Both the position numbers and the translations under genes were made by a program. Under the pieces are notes generated by a model. It was not told where the DNA came from, did no database searches, and worked only from the letters and a program-made list of their open reading frames with translations. DNA of 64,000 nt from Begonia masoniana (lineage: Eukaryota; Streptophyta; Magnoliopsida; Cucurbitales; Begoniaceae), in NCBI GenBank assembly GCA_022432975.1, contig CM039503.1:42755869-42819868 (forward strand), given 5' to 3'. Position 1 is the first letter of the stretch. Each line of letters starts with the position of its first letter. This document shows, piece by piece, positions 32,968 through 43,368 of the stretch.

Positions 32968-34611
32968 TAGGGGTGGGCATGGTTCAGTCCGGTCTAGTCC
33001 GGTCCCGAGACAGAACTAGACCGGACCATGGGATTCGGGAATTTTATCCCGAATCCCAGAACCGGACCATATAAGGACTGGTCCGGATCGAAAAATTTGT
33101 TCTGGTCCTGATTCGGTCCCGGTTTCTCCCATTGGTTTGTTCCGGTCCTGATTCGGTTCCGATTTCTCCCATTATAATGCTGAATTTTTCCATTAAAAGC
33201 CCACTCATTGTCTATGGCTGCTCAAAGCTTTCTTCCTCTCTCTTTCTCCTCTGCACTGTCTCTTGTAATGCATGACGGCATGAAAGCAAATATAAAAATT
33301 GCATGAGTTTTGATGATAGTAATAATAAATTGAAACTTTAAAATCGAGAGACTTAAAGTTTAAGTCTTTGCTTCCTATAACTCTGAATTTGACAAATTCA
33401 AAAGCTGTAAACATTATTGATAGCTTCTTTGATGAGGACTCTGTGAAGATTCAAACTCTAGAATTCCCTGGTGCGGTTGCAAGTGGACTTATATTGCACA
33501 ACACCTTATTGCCCTAAAAAACGGCTGAAATTGAAAAAAAAAAATGCCAAATTTTCTTCTTTTCAAGGTGTTTATACACCTAAAAAATGGGCAGGTAGCC
33601 TTTGAACTGAGTAGAGACGATTTTGGTTTGGGTTGAGCAGAGAAATCTAGGTTGGGCGTAAACGCCAAAAAAAAAAAATCTACATTAATTTTTTAAAGTA
33701 AAAAACTCAAACAACTGCAGTTTGGGAACAAAAAAAAACTGTAAAATGAAAAATCAATCATTTTGAGTTTCCCCCTTTTGTTTCCAACTTCGCACACTCA
33801 AATCAAAAGCTTTGCTTCCACACTACAAATACTTCTCCAAGAATGTAGACACAATTGAAAATACTACACAATTGAATTTTCGTTGTCTGTGAATTACCGA
33901 CAACTAAAATTCACAACTAAAATCCTAAGTCTAACAGCCAATGCCCAACAGTACAACTAAATGAAAAATCGTAAGTCTAATAGCCATTAGTCAATGCCCA
34001 TTGCCCAACAGTACAACTAAAATGAAAAATCCTAAGTCTAACAGCCAGCAGATCCAACGTGCGAATCGAAATCTTAAGTCTAACAACTCTTATTCAGAAT
34101 TCACAACATGAACAGTTAGTATGGCAAACCTGAACGGCTCTGTGACTTGTGAGTCTGTTAGTCGGAGACCGTGAGACTATGGCGATGGCGAGCGCCGATG
34201 CCAAGAATAGATGATCAGCTGAGGCCTGAGGGGAGAGGATTGAGGGTTGAATCCGAAGGTCGGCAGACGACAGTGACCACTCGGCTCGAGAGTCAGAAGT
34301 CGGGAGGGGCGACGGAGAAGAAGAAGAATGGGTTATGGGACTCGGAGGGGCCACTAGCGAGGAAGAAGAATGGGCAGTGAGCACTGAGCCATAACTCTCT
34401 TAGTGTCAAGAGTTATTCTGAATTGGGTTCTCAGTCCGGTCTGGTCTTTCGGGAATTTCGGACTATGGACCGTGGACCAGACCATTTCCCACGAGATTTT
34501 TACTTTGAGGACGGGTCCCGGACCGAGAACCGTCAGGAACTGCCTGAAACCGAACCGACACCTTCGGTCTAGTCTGGTTCTTGATCCACTGTCCAGTCTT
34601 GCCCACCCCTA
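32968..34611. mobile_element. hAT-3, non-autonomous hAT-like transposon (1644 bp)
   Basis: Perfect 12-bp termini TAGGGGTGGGCA (32968) and TGCCCACCCCTA (ending 34611). The target duplication is CACCCAGC (32960-32967) versus CACCCAGT (34612-34619), 7 of 8 matching. GGTCCGG/CCGGACC-rich subterminal repeats are present on both sides. There is no transposase. The interior includes a serine/proline-rich open frame on the minus strand (34384-34094) and a stretch near 33380-33500 (tail reads DSFFDEDSVKIQTLEF in one frame) that could be captured host sequence. I do not recognise either. Confidence 0.87.
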
Positions 34612-34830
34612 CACCCAGTGCTCTGTGAATCCGGGGTGGGACTTGGGCTGGAGGGTGACGTGTGCTGGGTTAAAACTCTGCTGATCCCGAGTGGGACTTG
34701 AGCCGGAGGGTTCCATAGTGCTCAGTACTCTGCGAATCCCAGGTGGGACTTGGGCCGGAGAATGACGTGTAGAGTTAAACTCTGCAGATCCCAGGGACAG
34801 TGAGTCAGACTGGGACGAAGAATGTTAAGA
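34612..34830 (+). repeat. Tandem repeat in the G2 LTR, split by hAT-3
   Basis: About three imperfect units with GTGCTCTGTGAATCC, GGTGGGACTTGGG and GAGGGTGACGTG. A related unit lies left of hAT-3 (about 32880-32967), so hAT-3 landed inside the tandem repeat. Confidence 0.7.
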
Positions 34831-35431
34831 ATGAAACGAAAAACGAGAATGAGTATGAAACGAGGTGGTAGAAATTGCATATGATAGGATGTGAAATGTT
34901 TTCTTTCATATTAGCATTACTTGCTTAGCGTTAAGCTAATAGTTGAGTTATGTGATGTAGATGACGAAGATATAGCAGGTGAGGTCTAAGAGCACGTTCA
35001 GGACTAGGATGGTTGGAAAAGTGCACCCATGCGACGATGCGGCTGTTTGTTAGGGCGACGTAACCTGGGTGTGTGGCTGTATGTTGGAAGTAAGGTATGA
35101 GAGAGTGTGATTTGTGTTTTGAAAACAATTTGGAATGGCATTTTTGGTTTGATAGGATGAGTGAAATTGTATAGTGTTTTTAATCGTTTTGATGTGTAAA
35201 TTGTATTTTGGAAATGAATGGAAAGTTGTTTTGATAGAAGTATTATGTGTGATGACCTGAATGTGCAAGTATGTGTACGATGGCTGCACGAACCAGAACC
35301 CGGATGGCGGTACGTCCGCGCGGGCGAACCGGAAGGTGACAGATCGTAAAGAGGGGGTCGTCACAATCCCACATCGCTTGGAAAAGTAAGTGGAAATGAA
35401 ACATATGTAAAGAGACCCTCCCAACATAGTA

Positions 35432-35550
35432 TGACGCGTTTTGGAGCACGATTGGCAACGGATCCCATAAGAACTCCGAAGTTAAAAGTGCTTCGGCGAG
35501 AGCAATCTTAGGTTGGGTGACCTTCCAGGAAGTTTTCGCCAAACAAAGCT
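35432..35550 (+). ncRNA. 5S rRNA-like domain in the Cassandra 5' LTR
   Basis: Contains GGATCCCATAAGAACTCCGA, AGTTAAAAGTGC (box A-like), GGCGAGAGC and GGTTGGGTGACC (box C-like), in the order and spacing of plant 5S rRNA. Differences from the cellular gene are visible in box A (TTAAAAGTGC where TTAAGCGTGC is usual). In this family the domain serves as an RNA polymerase III promoter. It is not a ribosomal gene. Confidence 0.85.
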
Positions 35551-35875
35551 GTGAGGGGAGGATATTGGGCTGCGGCCCAATCCCCAGAGCGGACAATATC
35601 TTGCTGGGAAACGGGGTCGTTACAAATGGTATCAAAGCCTGTACCCAACCGGAAATGTGGCCAACGAGGACGTTGGGCCCCCGAGAGGGGGTGATTGTGA
35701 TGACCCAAATGTGCACGTATGGTACGATGGCTGCACGAACTGGAACCCGGATGGCGGTATGTCCGCGCGGGCGAACCGGAAGGTGACAGGTCGTAAAGAG
35801 GGGGTCGTCACAATCCCACATCGCTTGGGGAAGTATGTGGAAATGAAACATATGTAAAGAGACCCTCCCAAGATA

Positions 35876-35995
35876 GCAAGACGCATTTTGGAGCACGATT
35901 GGCGACAGATCCCATAAGAACTCCGAAATTAAAAGTGCTTCGGCGAGAGCAATTCCAGGTTGGGTGACCATCCGAGAAATTCTCGCCAAACAAAG
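35876..35995 (+). ncRNA. 5S rRNA-like domain in the Cassandra 3' LTR
   Basis: The same domain as in the 5' LTR, with a few differences (CAGATCCCAT, CCGAAATTAAAAG, AATTCCAGG). It shows how the two LTRs have drifted since insertion. Confidence 0.85.
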
Positions 35996-36189
35996 GCGTG
36001 AGAGGAGGATATTGGGCTACGGCTTAATCCCCAGAGCGAACAATATCTTGCTGGGATATGGGGTCGTTACATTATGGGATGGTTTGAAAATGTAGGAAGT
36101 TGAGATTTGAAATTGTAGGTTTTTGGTTTTAAAGGATTTAAACGTTATGCTGTCAAATTTTTGAAGGTTTTAAGAGGAAGTCGGGAAGG

Positions 36190-36700
36190 AGGTGTCGACC
36201 TATTATATTAGCATGGGTGTCGACCCCCTTTTGTGAGTGTCGACCAGAATGCATGGAAGTCGACCCTTGATGGTGTTAAGCCATGTAAGGTATCGACCTA
36301 TTTTAATAGGTGTCGATCGGGATGCTAAAATGTTGCAACCCGAGATGATTGAAGTGTCGGCCCCGCTTAAGGGTGTCGACTGATTTTTTGTGAAATCTAA
36401 AAACAGAGAGCAATGAGGTGTCGACCTGTGAATTCAGGTGTCGATCAGTCAAGCAGGTGTCGACCCCTGTGATCGACCATTGGAAACAGAGGCTAGACAG
36501 GTGTCGACCTATGCCTGCAAGTGTCGACCCATTTCTTTATGTGTCGACTTGAGAGTGTGGGTGTCGACCAGTGTCTGTTCTATCGAAAAACAGAGCCAAA
36601 TGAGGTGTCGACCCAAACCAATAGGTGTCGACCCTCAAGGGGGCTAAGCCATGTGAAGTGTCGACCTGTTTCGAGGGGTGTCGACCGGTTTCACTGTGTG
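36190..36700 (+). repeat. GTGTCGACC word array in the G2 LTR
   Basis: About twenty copies of GTGTCGACC or one-base variants occur in roughly 500 bp, spaced 15-40 bp. A larger unit beginning ACAGAGAGCAATGAG or ACAGAGCCAAATGAG followed by GTGTCGAC repeats at least twice. The array ends about 230 bp before the LTR end. Open frames here are not genes. Confidence 0.88.
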
Positions 36701-37083
36701 AGCTATTTACAGATTTTTTAGATTTTCACCCTTGATTTCCAAATTCCAACGTGTGTTTTCCAACGTATTTTAAAGTAGTTTTCTGTTGCAAGCGTTTAGT
36801 TGTTTTTAAACGGTGAAGTCTTGAGCCGATGGATAAAGCTTTAAATTTTTTTTATATATACGAAATTTTTCGAGTACGAGAAATTAAAGAATGAGTAGCG
36901 AACTGGGTCGAGGGGACTCGGGGTATTACAACATGGTATCAGAACCAATGGGTTAATTCGTTCAGAAGATTACCTAACAACACCAATCGCCACATGGAAG
37001 TGCTCTGACAACTGTAAGTATTTATTTTTAGTGTTAGTTAGTAGATGTTTATGGGTATGTCTAATTTGTTCAGGATTAGCAAG

Positions 37084-37800
37084 ATGTCTAGACAACCCGG
37101 ATGTCCGAGAGTACCGAGGGAAACAACGGATTCAAGAAATAAAGACGATCTGATAACGATGAGATAGTTGACGGACTTAGTGACCCGACAGTCGCAACAG
37201 TTGACTATTTTATTGGGTCGTGAAGGCCAAGGAAATTCAAAGGCTAACTCATCCAGCGATAATAGTGGCGAACGGCTTCAGAGACTAAGGCCACTGACGT
37301 TTGAAGGGCAATCATCGGATCCAACTGCTGCAGAGGAATGGATTCGTACGATAGAGAGTATGTTCAAATATGCCAAGGTGGAAGAGGCAGACCAGGTTCA
37401 TCTAGCGGTTTTCCACTTGGCTAAGGACACCAGATATTGGTGGGACGCGATAGAGGCCACCACCGTTGTTCAGGTTATGGGTTGGAAGGAGTTCAAGGAT
37501 GCCTTTTTCGGTAAGTATTTCAATAGCACCGTGCAGGCCACAAAGAGAATGGAATATTTGCAACTAAAGCAGACTGGGTCAGTGTTGGAGTACAACCGTC
37601 AGTTTGAGTCATTGTCACGCTTTGCTAGCAGTCTCGTGAGCAAGAACAAAGACAAGGTCCTCTAGTTTGTTCAGGGGTTAAAGCCTGAGATTTACAAGGG
37701 AGTGAAAATAGCAGGCACAAAAGGCGTGCCATACAATCAAGTGGTACCTCAAGTGCGTTAAGCAGTGTTAAGCTCCCAGGAGATTTTTTAGGGATATAAC
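37084..37800 (+). pseudogene. G2 gag, broken by stops
   Basis: The ATG at 37084 starts MSRQPGCPRVPRETT. A TAG near 37164 interrupts it, and the frame continues as 37168-37665 with the retrotransposon gag domain (LRPLTFEGQSSDPTAAEEWI, FHLAKDTRYWWDAIEATT, FFGKYFNSTVQATKRMEYL, LEYNRQFESLSRFA). A second TAG at 37663 stands where CAG is expected before FVQGLKPEIYKGVK. Both stops are C-to-T type changes. Gag would form the virus-like particle. This copy cannot make it. Confidence 0.85.
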
Positions 37801-37822
37801 TCCACAACAGCAACCGAGGGTC

Positions 37823-38723
37823 ATGAAGAGACCAGGTGACAACTTGAGTGGACAAAGAAGCGACAAACGTCCTCAGCTGTCTGGGAAGTACCCTCAGTGT
37901 TCAGAGTGTATAAGGCAGCACCAGGGAAAGTGCAAAATAAGTTCGGGCAAATGTTTTAATTGTAACGAGGCAGAACACATTGCTAGGGATTGTTCGAAGC
38001 CTAGGATAACTCGTTGTTACAACTGTAACGAAGTTGGCCACATTGTCAGAGATTGTCCGACAATGAAGAAAGGTCAGACGCGTGTGACGCCTAAGATTTA
38101 TGCCATGGTTAAGTCCGGAGATGATGATAAACCAGTCGTGGTGTCAGATACTGTACTAGTTAATGTTGTACCTGCTTTTACATTGATCGATTCTGGTGCG
38201 ACGCATTCGTTTATAGCAACTGCGTTCGCCGTCAAGTTAAACTTGTGTCCTACATCAACTAATCATGTGTATGATGTGGTGTTACCCTCTGGTGAACGCA
38301 TGCACTCCAATCAAGTAGTGCTTGATAGTGTAATATCAGTGGGAAACAAGAGCCTACCTGTTGATCTTATCATTATGGGGATAACGGGATACGATGTAAT
38401 TCTTGGAATAGACTGGTTGTTCAAGCATCATGTAACGATAGACTGCAGATCGAGAATAATGAGTTTTCAACCCCCATGTGGTGAGAAACACACTTTGTAA
38501 GCTCTGAAGATACAAAGAGGCTGTCTGTTATGGCGTCTATCACGGCTAGGCATTATGTGAACGGTGAGTTTTTGAGCTTTCTTGCGAGCATTGTAGATAC
38601 TCATATGTTAATAGAAGTAAAGCCCCAGGATGTTATAGTGGTTCGGGATTTCCCAGAAGTATTTCTGGATGATTTACCTGGCTTACTACCGGATAGAGAA
38701 ATAGAGTTGGTTATTGACGTGTA
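37823..38723 (+). pseudogene. G2 zinc knuckles, protease and start of reverse transcriptase
   Basis: Frame 37823-38500 has CSECIRQHQGKC, then two CCHC knuckles: CFNCNEAEHIARDC, in which Gly before His is Glu, and an intact CYNCNEVGHIVRDC. The protease site LIDSGATHSFIA lies at about 38180-38215, and the GYDVILGIDWLFKHH motif at about 38385-38430. A stop at 38500 is followed by frame 38530-38723 with [20 protein letters not shown], the usual lead into the reverse transcriptase, ending VIDV. Copia-2 is inserted there, and the protein continues at 45777. Confidence 0.85.
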
Positions 38724-40001
38724 TGTACGAAAGGATTGTCTGAGAAGGGGGGGGGGGGTGAATTAGAAATTTCTTAATCTCTTTTACTAAGTGTAGTAAA
38801 AGTTTCTCAATTGATTGCTTACTGATTCAAATAAACAGAGAGAGAGAGAAAAAAAAACAACATTGAGAGTTTTTACATGGTTTGGTCAAAACCTACCTAC
38901 GTCTACGCTTTAAGGTTTCCTCCTTGAAGTTTCTTTCCTCTTCCTCAGAAAAACTTGATTGGACTTCACAGGCATCAATCAACTGCCTTTACACTTTGAT
39001 TGATCTTCACGGGCGTCAATCACAGCCTTTACACTTTGATTGATCTTCAAGGGCGTCAATCGCTGCCTTTACACTTTTCACAAGATGAAAAATATCGAGC
39101 ACAAAGATTACACTCTCAAGATAAAAACTCAAGTTCTAGAGCAGAGAGATGTAAACGATTGCAGAAGCTTTTTGCTCGCGAGAGTTGATTGTAAGAATTG
39201 GCAAAAGTCATTCTCCCAAGCATTATTCTTCTATTTATACTCTGGTCTGTAATCTGCGTCTCACTAAAAAATAAGACCGTTGGGGAGCATCCATACGCAG
39301 AGAAATAGTTGTTGAGAGCTGGAGTCGCTATCACTCGCAGTCTTTAATTCGGCGCAGTTAAGACTCCAGACGATTGAGTCTTTGGACGATTGAACTTTGG
39401 TTTGGTTTGAATACTTTGGATGAATAAGTTGTGGACAAGTAGTCTGTTTTTTAACTTTGGACGACAGCGTCTTTCCTTTGAGCGTGGACGACTGCGTCTT
39501 TCCTTTGAGCGTGGACGACTGCGTCTTTCTTTTGTGTGGACAACTGCGTCTTTCATTAGTGTGGACGACTGCATCTTTCATTAGTGTGGACGACTGCGTC
39601 TGCTATTAGCGTGGACGACTGCGTCTTTCTTTTGAGCATGGACGATAGCGTCTGTCTTTAGTCTGGACAACTGCGTTTGTCATTAGCGTGGACGACATCG
39701 TCTATCTTTCGTGTGAACAACTTCGATAGTCTCTTAACTGTGGACGTTTACGTCTTTCTCTGTTTTCTTTTCACGTGGACGATTGCCTTGCACAGACTAT
39801 TAACACTTAGCCAAAATTGTTAGAAAACATAATACCATTTTCAAGGGCATTTCCTGATAAATATAATTTATATCATAATTCAATTATGCAGTCTATGTAT
39901 TTCAAATTAATCATCAGTTCACCAATATCATGTTAATCATAATAATCCAGATTAAACATAATCATCAAAAATATAGTTACTTAAACGCATTTAAGCTAAC
40001 A
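38724..40001 (-). repeat. Copia-2 3' LTR (1278 bp)
   Basis: TGTACGAAAGG to CTAACA in plus orientation, followed by the polypurine tract complement ATCTCTCCCTTTTTGATG. Contains the GTGGACGACTGCGTC array at about 39460-39730 and a CACGTGGACGATTGCC word near 39772. Some short segments near 38985-39075 (CACTTTGATTGATCTTCA) are tandemly repeated. Confidence 0.88.
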
Positions 40002-40390
40002 ATCTCTCCCTTTTTGATGATGACAAATATATATGATGATTAAGTATTTTTTCCCCCATAATAATCTCAAAACGATAATAACTTTTCTAACTCCCCCATA
40101 CTCTATGCATGCTACCAAAATAAACTTCATTCTTTATCATAATGCATATGTTTCTCCCCCTTTGACATTATCAAAAATAATCACACAATGAGGAATGACA
40201 TTCAGCACAGTAGAGATAACAGTTATAAAAACAAGCATAGTGTGAAGAAAAGAAATATCATAAAAAGAAATCAGTCAGTGTAAAAAAAAAAAAAAATTAT
40301 TCTTGCCCACAAGATCCCGTAATTGGCTAAGAAAATCATTCTGATTAGGGAGAAATCCTAGAAATGGCCAGAATAGAAAGCCCTTACATA

Positions 40391-42527
40391 TCAAAACAGA
40401 TGCTCATCTTCATCCTCATCTGCCATAGCCTCAGCTGGAGCAGTAGTAACAAGAGAAATAGGAGGAATGAGATCTCTATCATGGGAATCCCCGGCATCCC
40501 CTGCAACCTCTGCTTCCTCTGTATCCATGCCAGCCACTGCATCGACTGCAACCAATTCAACCTCAAAAGCCACTGCTGCCATTGTAGCCTCAGCAGCCAC
40601 TGCGACCATTGCATCTACCATGGGGACAGCAGGAGGAAGGTCTGGCTCAGCGACAACCTCAAGTATGACAAGATCAGCAGAGACATCATTAGTAGCTGGA
40701 ACAATAAGGGTCTCTGACTCACAAGCATCAGCAGCAGTGATATCTGGAAGAGGAGTAGCTGGTTGATCAACGAATTGTGCAGGCACTGGCTCGTCCTCAC
40801 ACAAAGCAACTTCTGCAGCAGTACCAGTCCCAATTTCTTGAGCAACATTCAAATGCTCAGCACTTGCAGGAACAGCTGAAATAGTTGGTTGAGCTGGTTC
40901 AGATGTCTCGTCACCGCTTTCCAAAGCATCATCCCCATGAGGGGGCGCAGGATCACTTCGAATCAGAAGGTCAACTTTGATTGGATTCCAGTAATTCAAT
41001 TCGATTGAGTAGTCCTTGATTTGCAGACGCGAGATTTTCAAGTTTAGACAGGACAAGAGCTTCAAAAGTAGCCTGGTGGGAGAGATAGAGGGACTGAAAA
41101 GAATCAAGACCTGTCCCGAGGCTGGCAATGCTAGCCCGAAGCTCATCCTGCAGATCCTCAGAGATATTAGTCCTTGGTGTAGAACGGAGAGGAACTCTAG
41201 ATCGAGGAGGAGCACGTGCTGGCTGAGAAGGGACTGGGGTTGGAGAGGAAGCACGAATTGGACTGATTGGACATGGGAGATCAGCTTGGACTAGAGGAGG
41301 GTCAGGATCACTTAAAGGTTCTTGAAGGAGAATTTGATCATGACCAAACTCTTCAGGAGCTTGAATGAGGAGAACTGGAGGTGGCAGAGGGGCAAGGATA
41401 GGAAGACGAATGTCATCTGGAAAGCTATCTTCCTCTTCTTCTTCAGCAAGAATCAAGCGCCTTAAAGCACCTCGTCTACCAACATCGTCAACCAGCTCAC
41501 CTTGAGCATTTTGAGCTATGCCCATCCGAGACACAACACCTCGACCAACTTTCTCAACCAACACACCTTGATCATCTCTTGTGAGTCCCATTCTGGACAA
41601 GGTGGAGGATAAAAAAAAATCAGATTTCTTCAAGAATAAAAGCTTTTCAGACTCAGGAAATCTAACTCCAAACTGATTTAAAATCTTCATAATCAGAAGA
41701 TTGTAAGGCAATGACTTGGATGCATTGCATACGACTTGAAGCATTCTGTTAAGCACAATGAATCCAACATGAAAGGGTTCTTCTCTGAAAAAATGTCCAA
41801 GCAAGAAGAGATCCATGCCACTGACATGATCTCTGTGACCTTCTACAGGCAGAATGTTATAATGGATCATTTGGTGAAATACTCTGGCCTTAAGGTTTAA
41901 GTCCTTACTTTTCAGCTTTAGGGGAGAGCAATTTGGATCCTTGGCAATTAGTCTGACTAATTCCTTGCCCGCAGGCTTAGCAAGAAATGATGGAGTCGTT
42001 GTTGCCTCAAAATATCTACGAGATCCATTTAAAAACTCACAACAGAGAATTTGATGCATCATATCTTGAGTAAGTTCAATATGTCTTCCATAGACATAGC
42101 TCCTAAGAACAAGGAGTCTTGTAGAATGTTCTAGGTTGGCATAAAACATTCTAATTGCAGGTTCACAGAAAGGAGCTTCAGAATCAAATAACCCTATTAA
42201 CCCTAATCTGACTAAAGGTTCTTTTAAATCCAATCCAGTTAAATCGCGAAAAAACTTGGGGGGCTCGAGAGGAAGATGCCATTGATAATCAGCTGGGGTT
42301 TGGAGATGGAGAGTAGAAAGATTCGAGATCGACGACGATGAGCAGAGTCGGAAAGGAATCGCAGGACAAATGAAAAAGAATTTTTTTTTTTTGAAAGATA
42401 GGGTTTCTGTAACCTTTTGAAAGAATATATATCTTCCAGTTATATCGTCCAGAGTAAAATGTCTATTTTTATCGTCCATGGTAAAACATCCATTTCTATT
42501 ATTCAGTGTCAATGACCATAGTGACAA
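40391..42527 (-). pseudogene. Copia-2 third ORF (envelope-like), largely open
   Basis: The minus-strand frame 42527-40971 (518 codons) and an overlapping one, 41254-40391, encode the same blocks as in Copia-1: NLEHSTRLLVLRSYVYGRHI, YNILPVEGHRDHVSGMDLFL, the SRMGLTRDDQGVLVEKVGR repeat (present twice), a proline-rich linker and a C-terminal acidic alanine/valine-rich tail ending DEDEDEHLF. Near the N terminus about 180 bp are missing relative to Copia-1 (the reading PKFFRDLTGLDL joins two parts). One frame change in 40971-41254 separates the tail. The domain is usually labelled envelope-like or plant transposon protein. Its function is unknown and no membrane anchor is visible. Confidence 0.75.
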
Positions 42528-42699
42528 CGACCATTGTCAAACGTCCACGGTCAACGTCCACAGTGACTAAGTTTTCACAGAGAAGGAAATTGTGGAGAAC
42601 GTCCATTTTGACAACATTGTCAACATCCATTGTGACAACGTCCATGCCTTCCTTGACCAATCTGCTCTATTGCACAATATTCTCCAACAGAAGAAGAAA

Positions 42700-43310
42700 C
42701 TCAGTTTTTCTCAATCCGAATGAGACCTAACCTTATTCTAATATTATTGAAGGTCTTTTCATCCAAAGGCTTGGTAAAGATATCTGCTAATTGATCTACA
42801 GAATTGACAAATTCTAAAGAAATATCTCATTTCTGAACATGATCTCTGATGAAGTGATATCTAACTTTGATGTGTTTTGTTCTAGAATGTTGGATAGGAT
42901 TCTTGGACATATTGATGGAATTCCTGTAACTAAATTCTCCATAGTAATCTTAGTTAAGGTGTCCATTCCTACGTGACCTAGCCTTCTATGCCAAGTCAAA
43001 CTATCAACCAGCAAGATAACAGCAAAACATTTTTCATCAATAAGTTTAAAGATATCTAAATTAATAATATACACATTTATTTGATTTAAATATCACTTTA
43101 TAACACCTATCACACAGTTGACTTATACTAAGTAGATTATGCTTTAACCCTTCTACCAGCAAAACATTCTCAATAATAGGGTTAGAGCTATTATCTATGT
43201 TACCGATACCAACAATTTTACCCTTCTGGTTTCCACAAAAAGTGACATTCCATTTCTTCTTGTTGACAAAGGAGAACATTGTTGAGTCTCCCGTCATGTA
43301 CCTCAAGCAA
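42700..43310 (-). pseudogene. Copia-2 pol remnant with internal deletion
   Basis: On the minus strand, the protease end and GAG-pre-integrase region (DSLTWHRRLGHVGMDTLTKI near 42960-43010) run to about 42921. They then join directly to the last part of RNase H (complement of about 42707-42915). Compared with Copia-1 roughly 2.4 kb are missing (equivalent to about 18440-20840), covering the integrase catalytic core, the whole reverse transcriptase and most of RNase H. Confidence 0.85.
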
Positions 43311-43368
43311 CCACAATCGAGGTACCATTGATTTTTTCCAAGAGAACAGTCAACCTACAAAACAGTAA

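Larger units (their letters stand above)
35248..36071 (+). mobile_element. Cassandra-type TRIM retrotransposon (824 bp)
   Basis: Two direct LTRs (35248-35624 and 35696-36071) start TGTGATGACC and end GTCGTTACA. A 71-bp centre has a methionine-tRNA-type priming site (TGGTATCAAAGCC at about 35627) and a polypurine tract (GAGAGGGGGTGAT just before 35696). A perfect 5-bp target duplication TTATG is at 35243-35247 and 36072-36076. There is no coding capacity. The LTRs include a 5S rRNA-like domain, which is diagnostic of Cassandra. It inserted into the G2 5' LTR. The antisense open frames of up to 248 codons that span it are by-products. Confidence 0.95.
31787..36930 (+). repeat. G2 5' LTR (5144 bp including nested elements)
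   Basis: After removing hAT-3 (about 1.65 kb with one duplication) and Cassandra (about 0.83 kb with one duplication), the LTR itself is about 2.66 kb. It contains a GGATCCCAGG-type tandem repeat split by hAT-3, and a dense GTGTCGACC array at 36190-36700 near its 3' end. The left 0.93 kb matches 48324-49244. Confidence 0.85.

Noticed and set aside
35432..35550. A genuine 5S rRNA gene
   Set aside because: The domain is embedded in a pair of LTRs with a priming site and target duplication, and its box A differs from the cellular gene.
35243..35993. Antisense frame of 248 codons and shorter overlapping frames across Cassandra
   Set aside because: The same reading occurs twice because it spans both LTRs, and Cassandra has no coding capacity.
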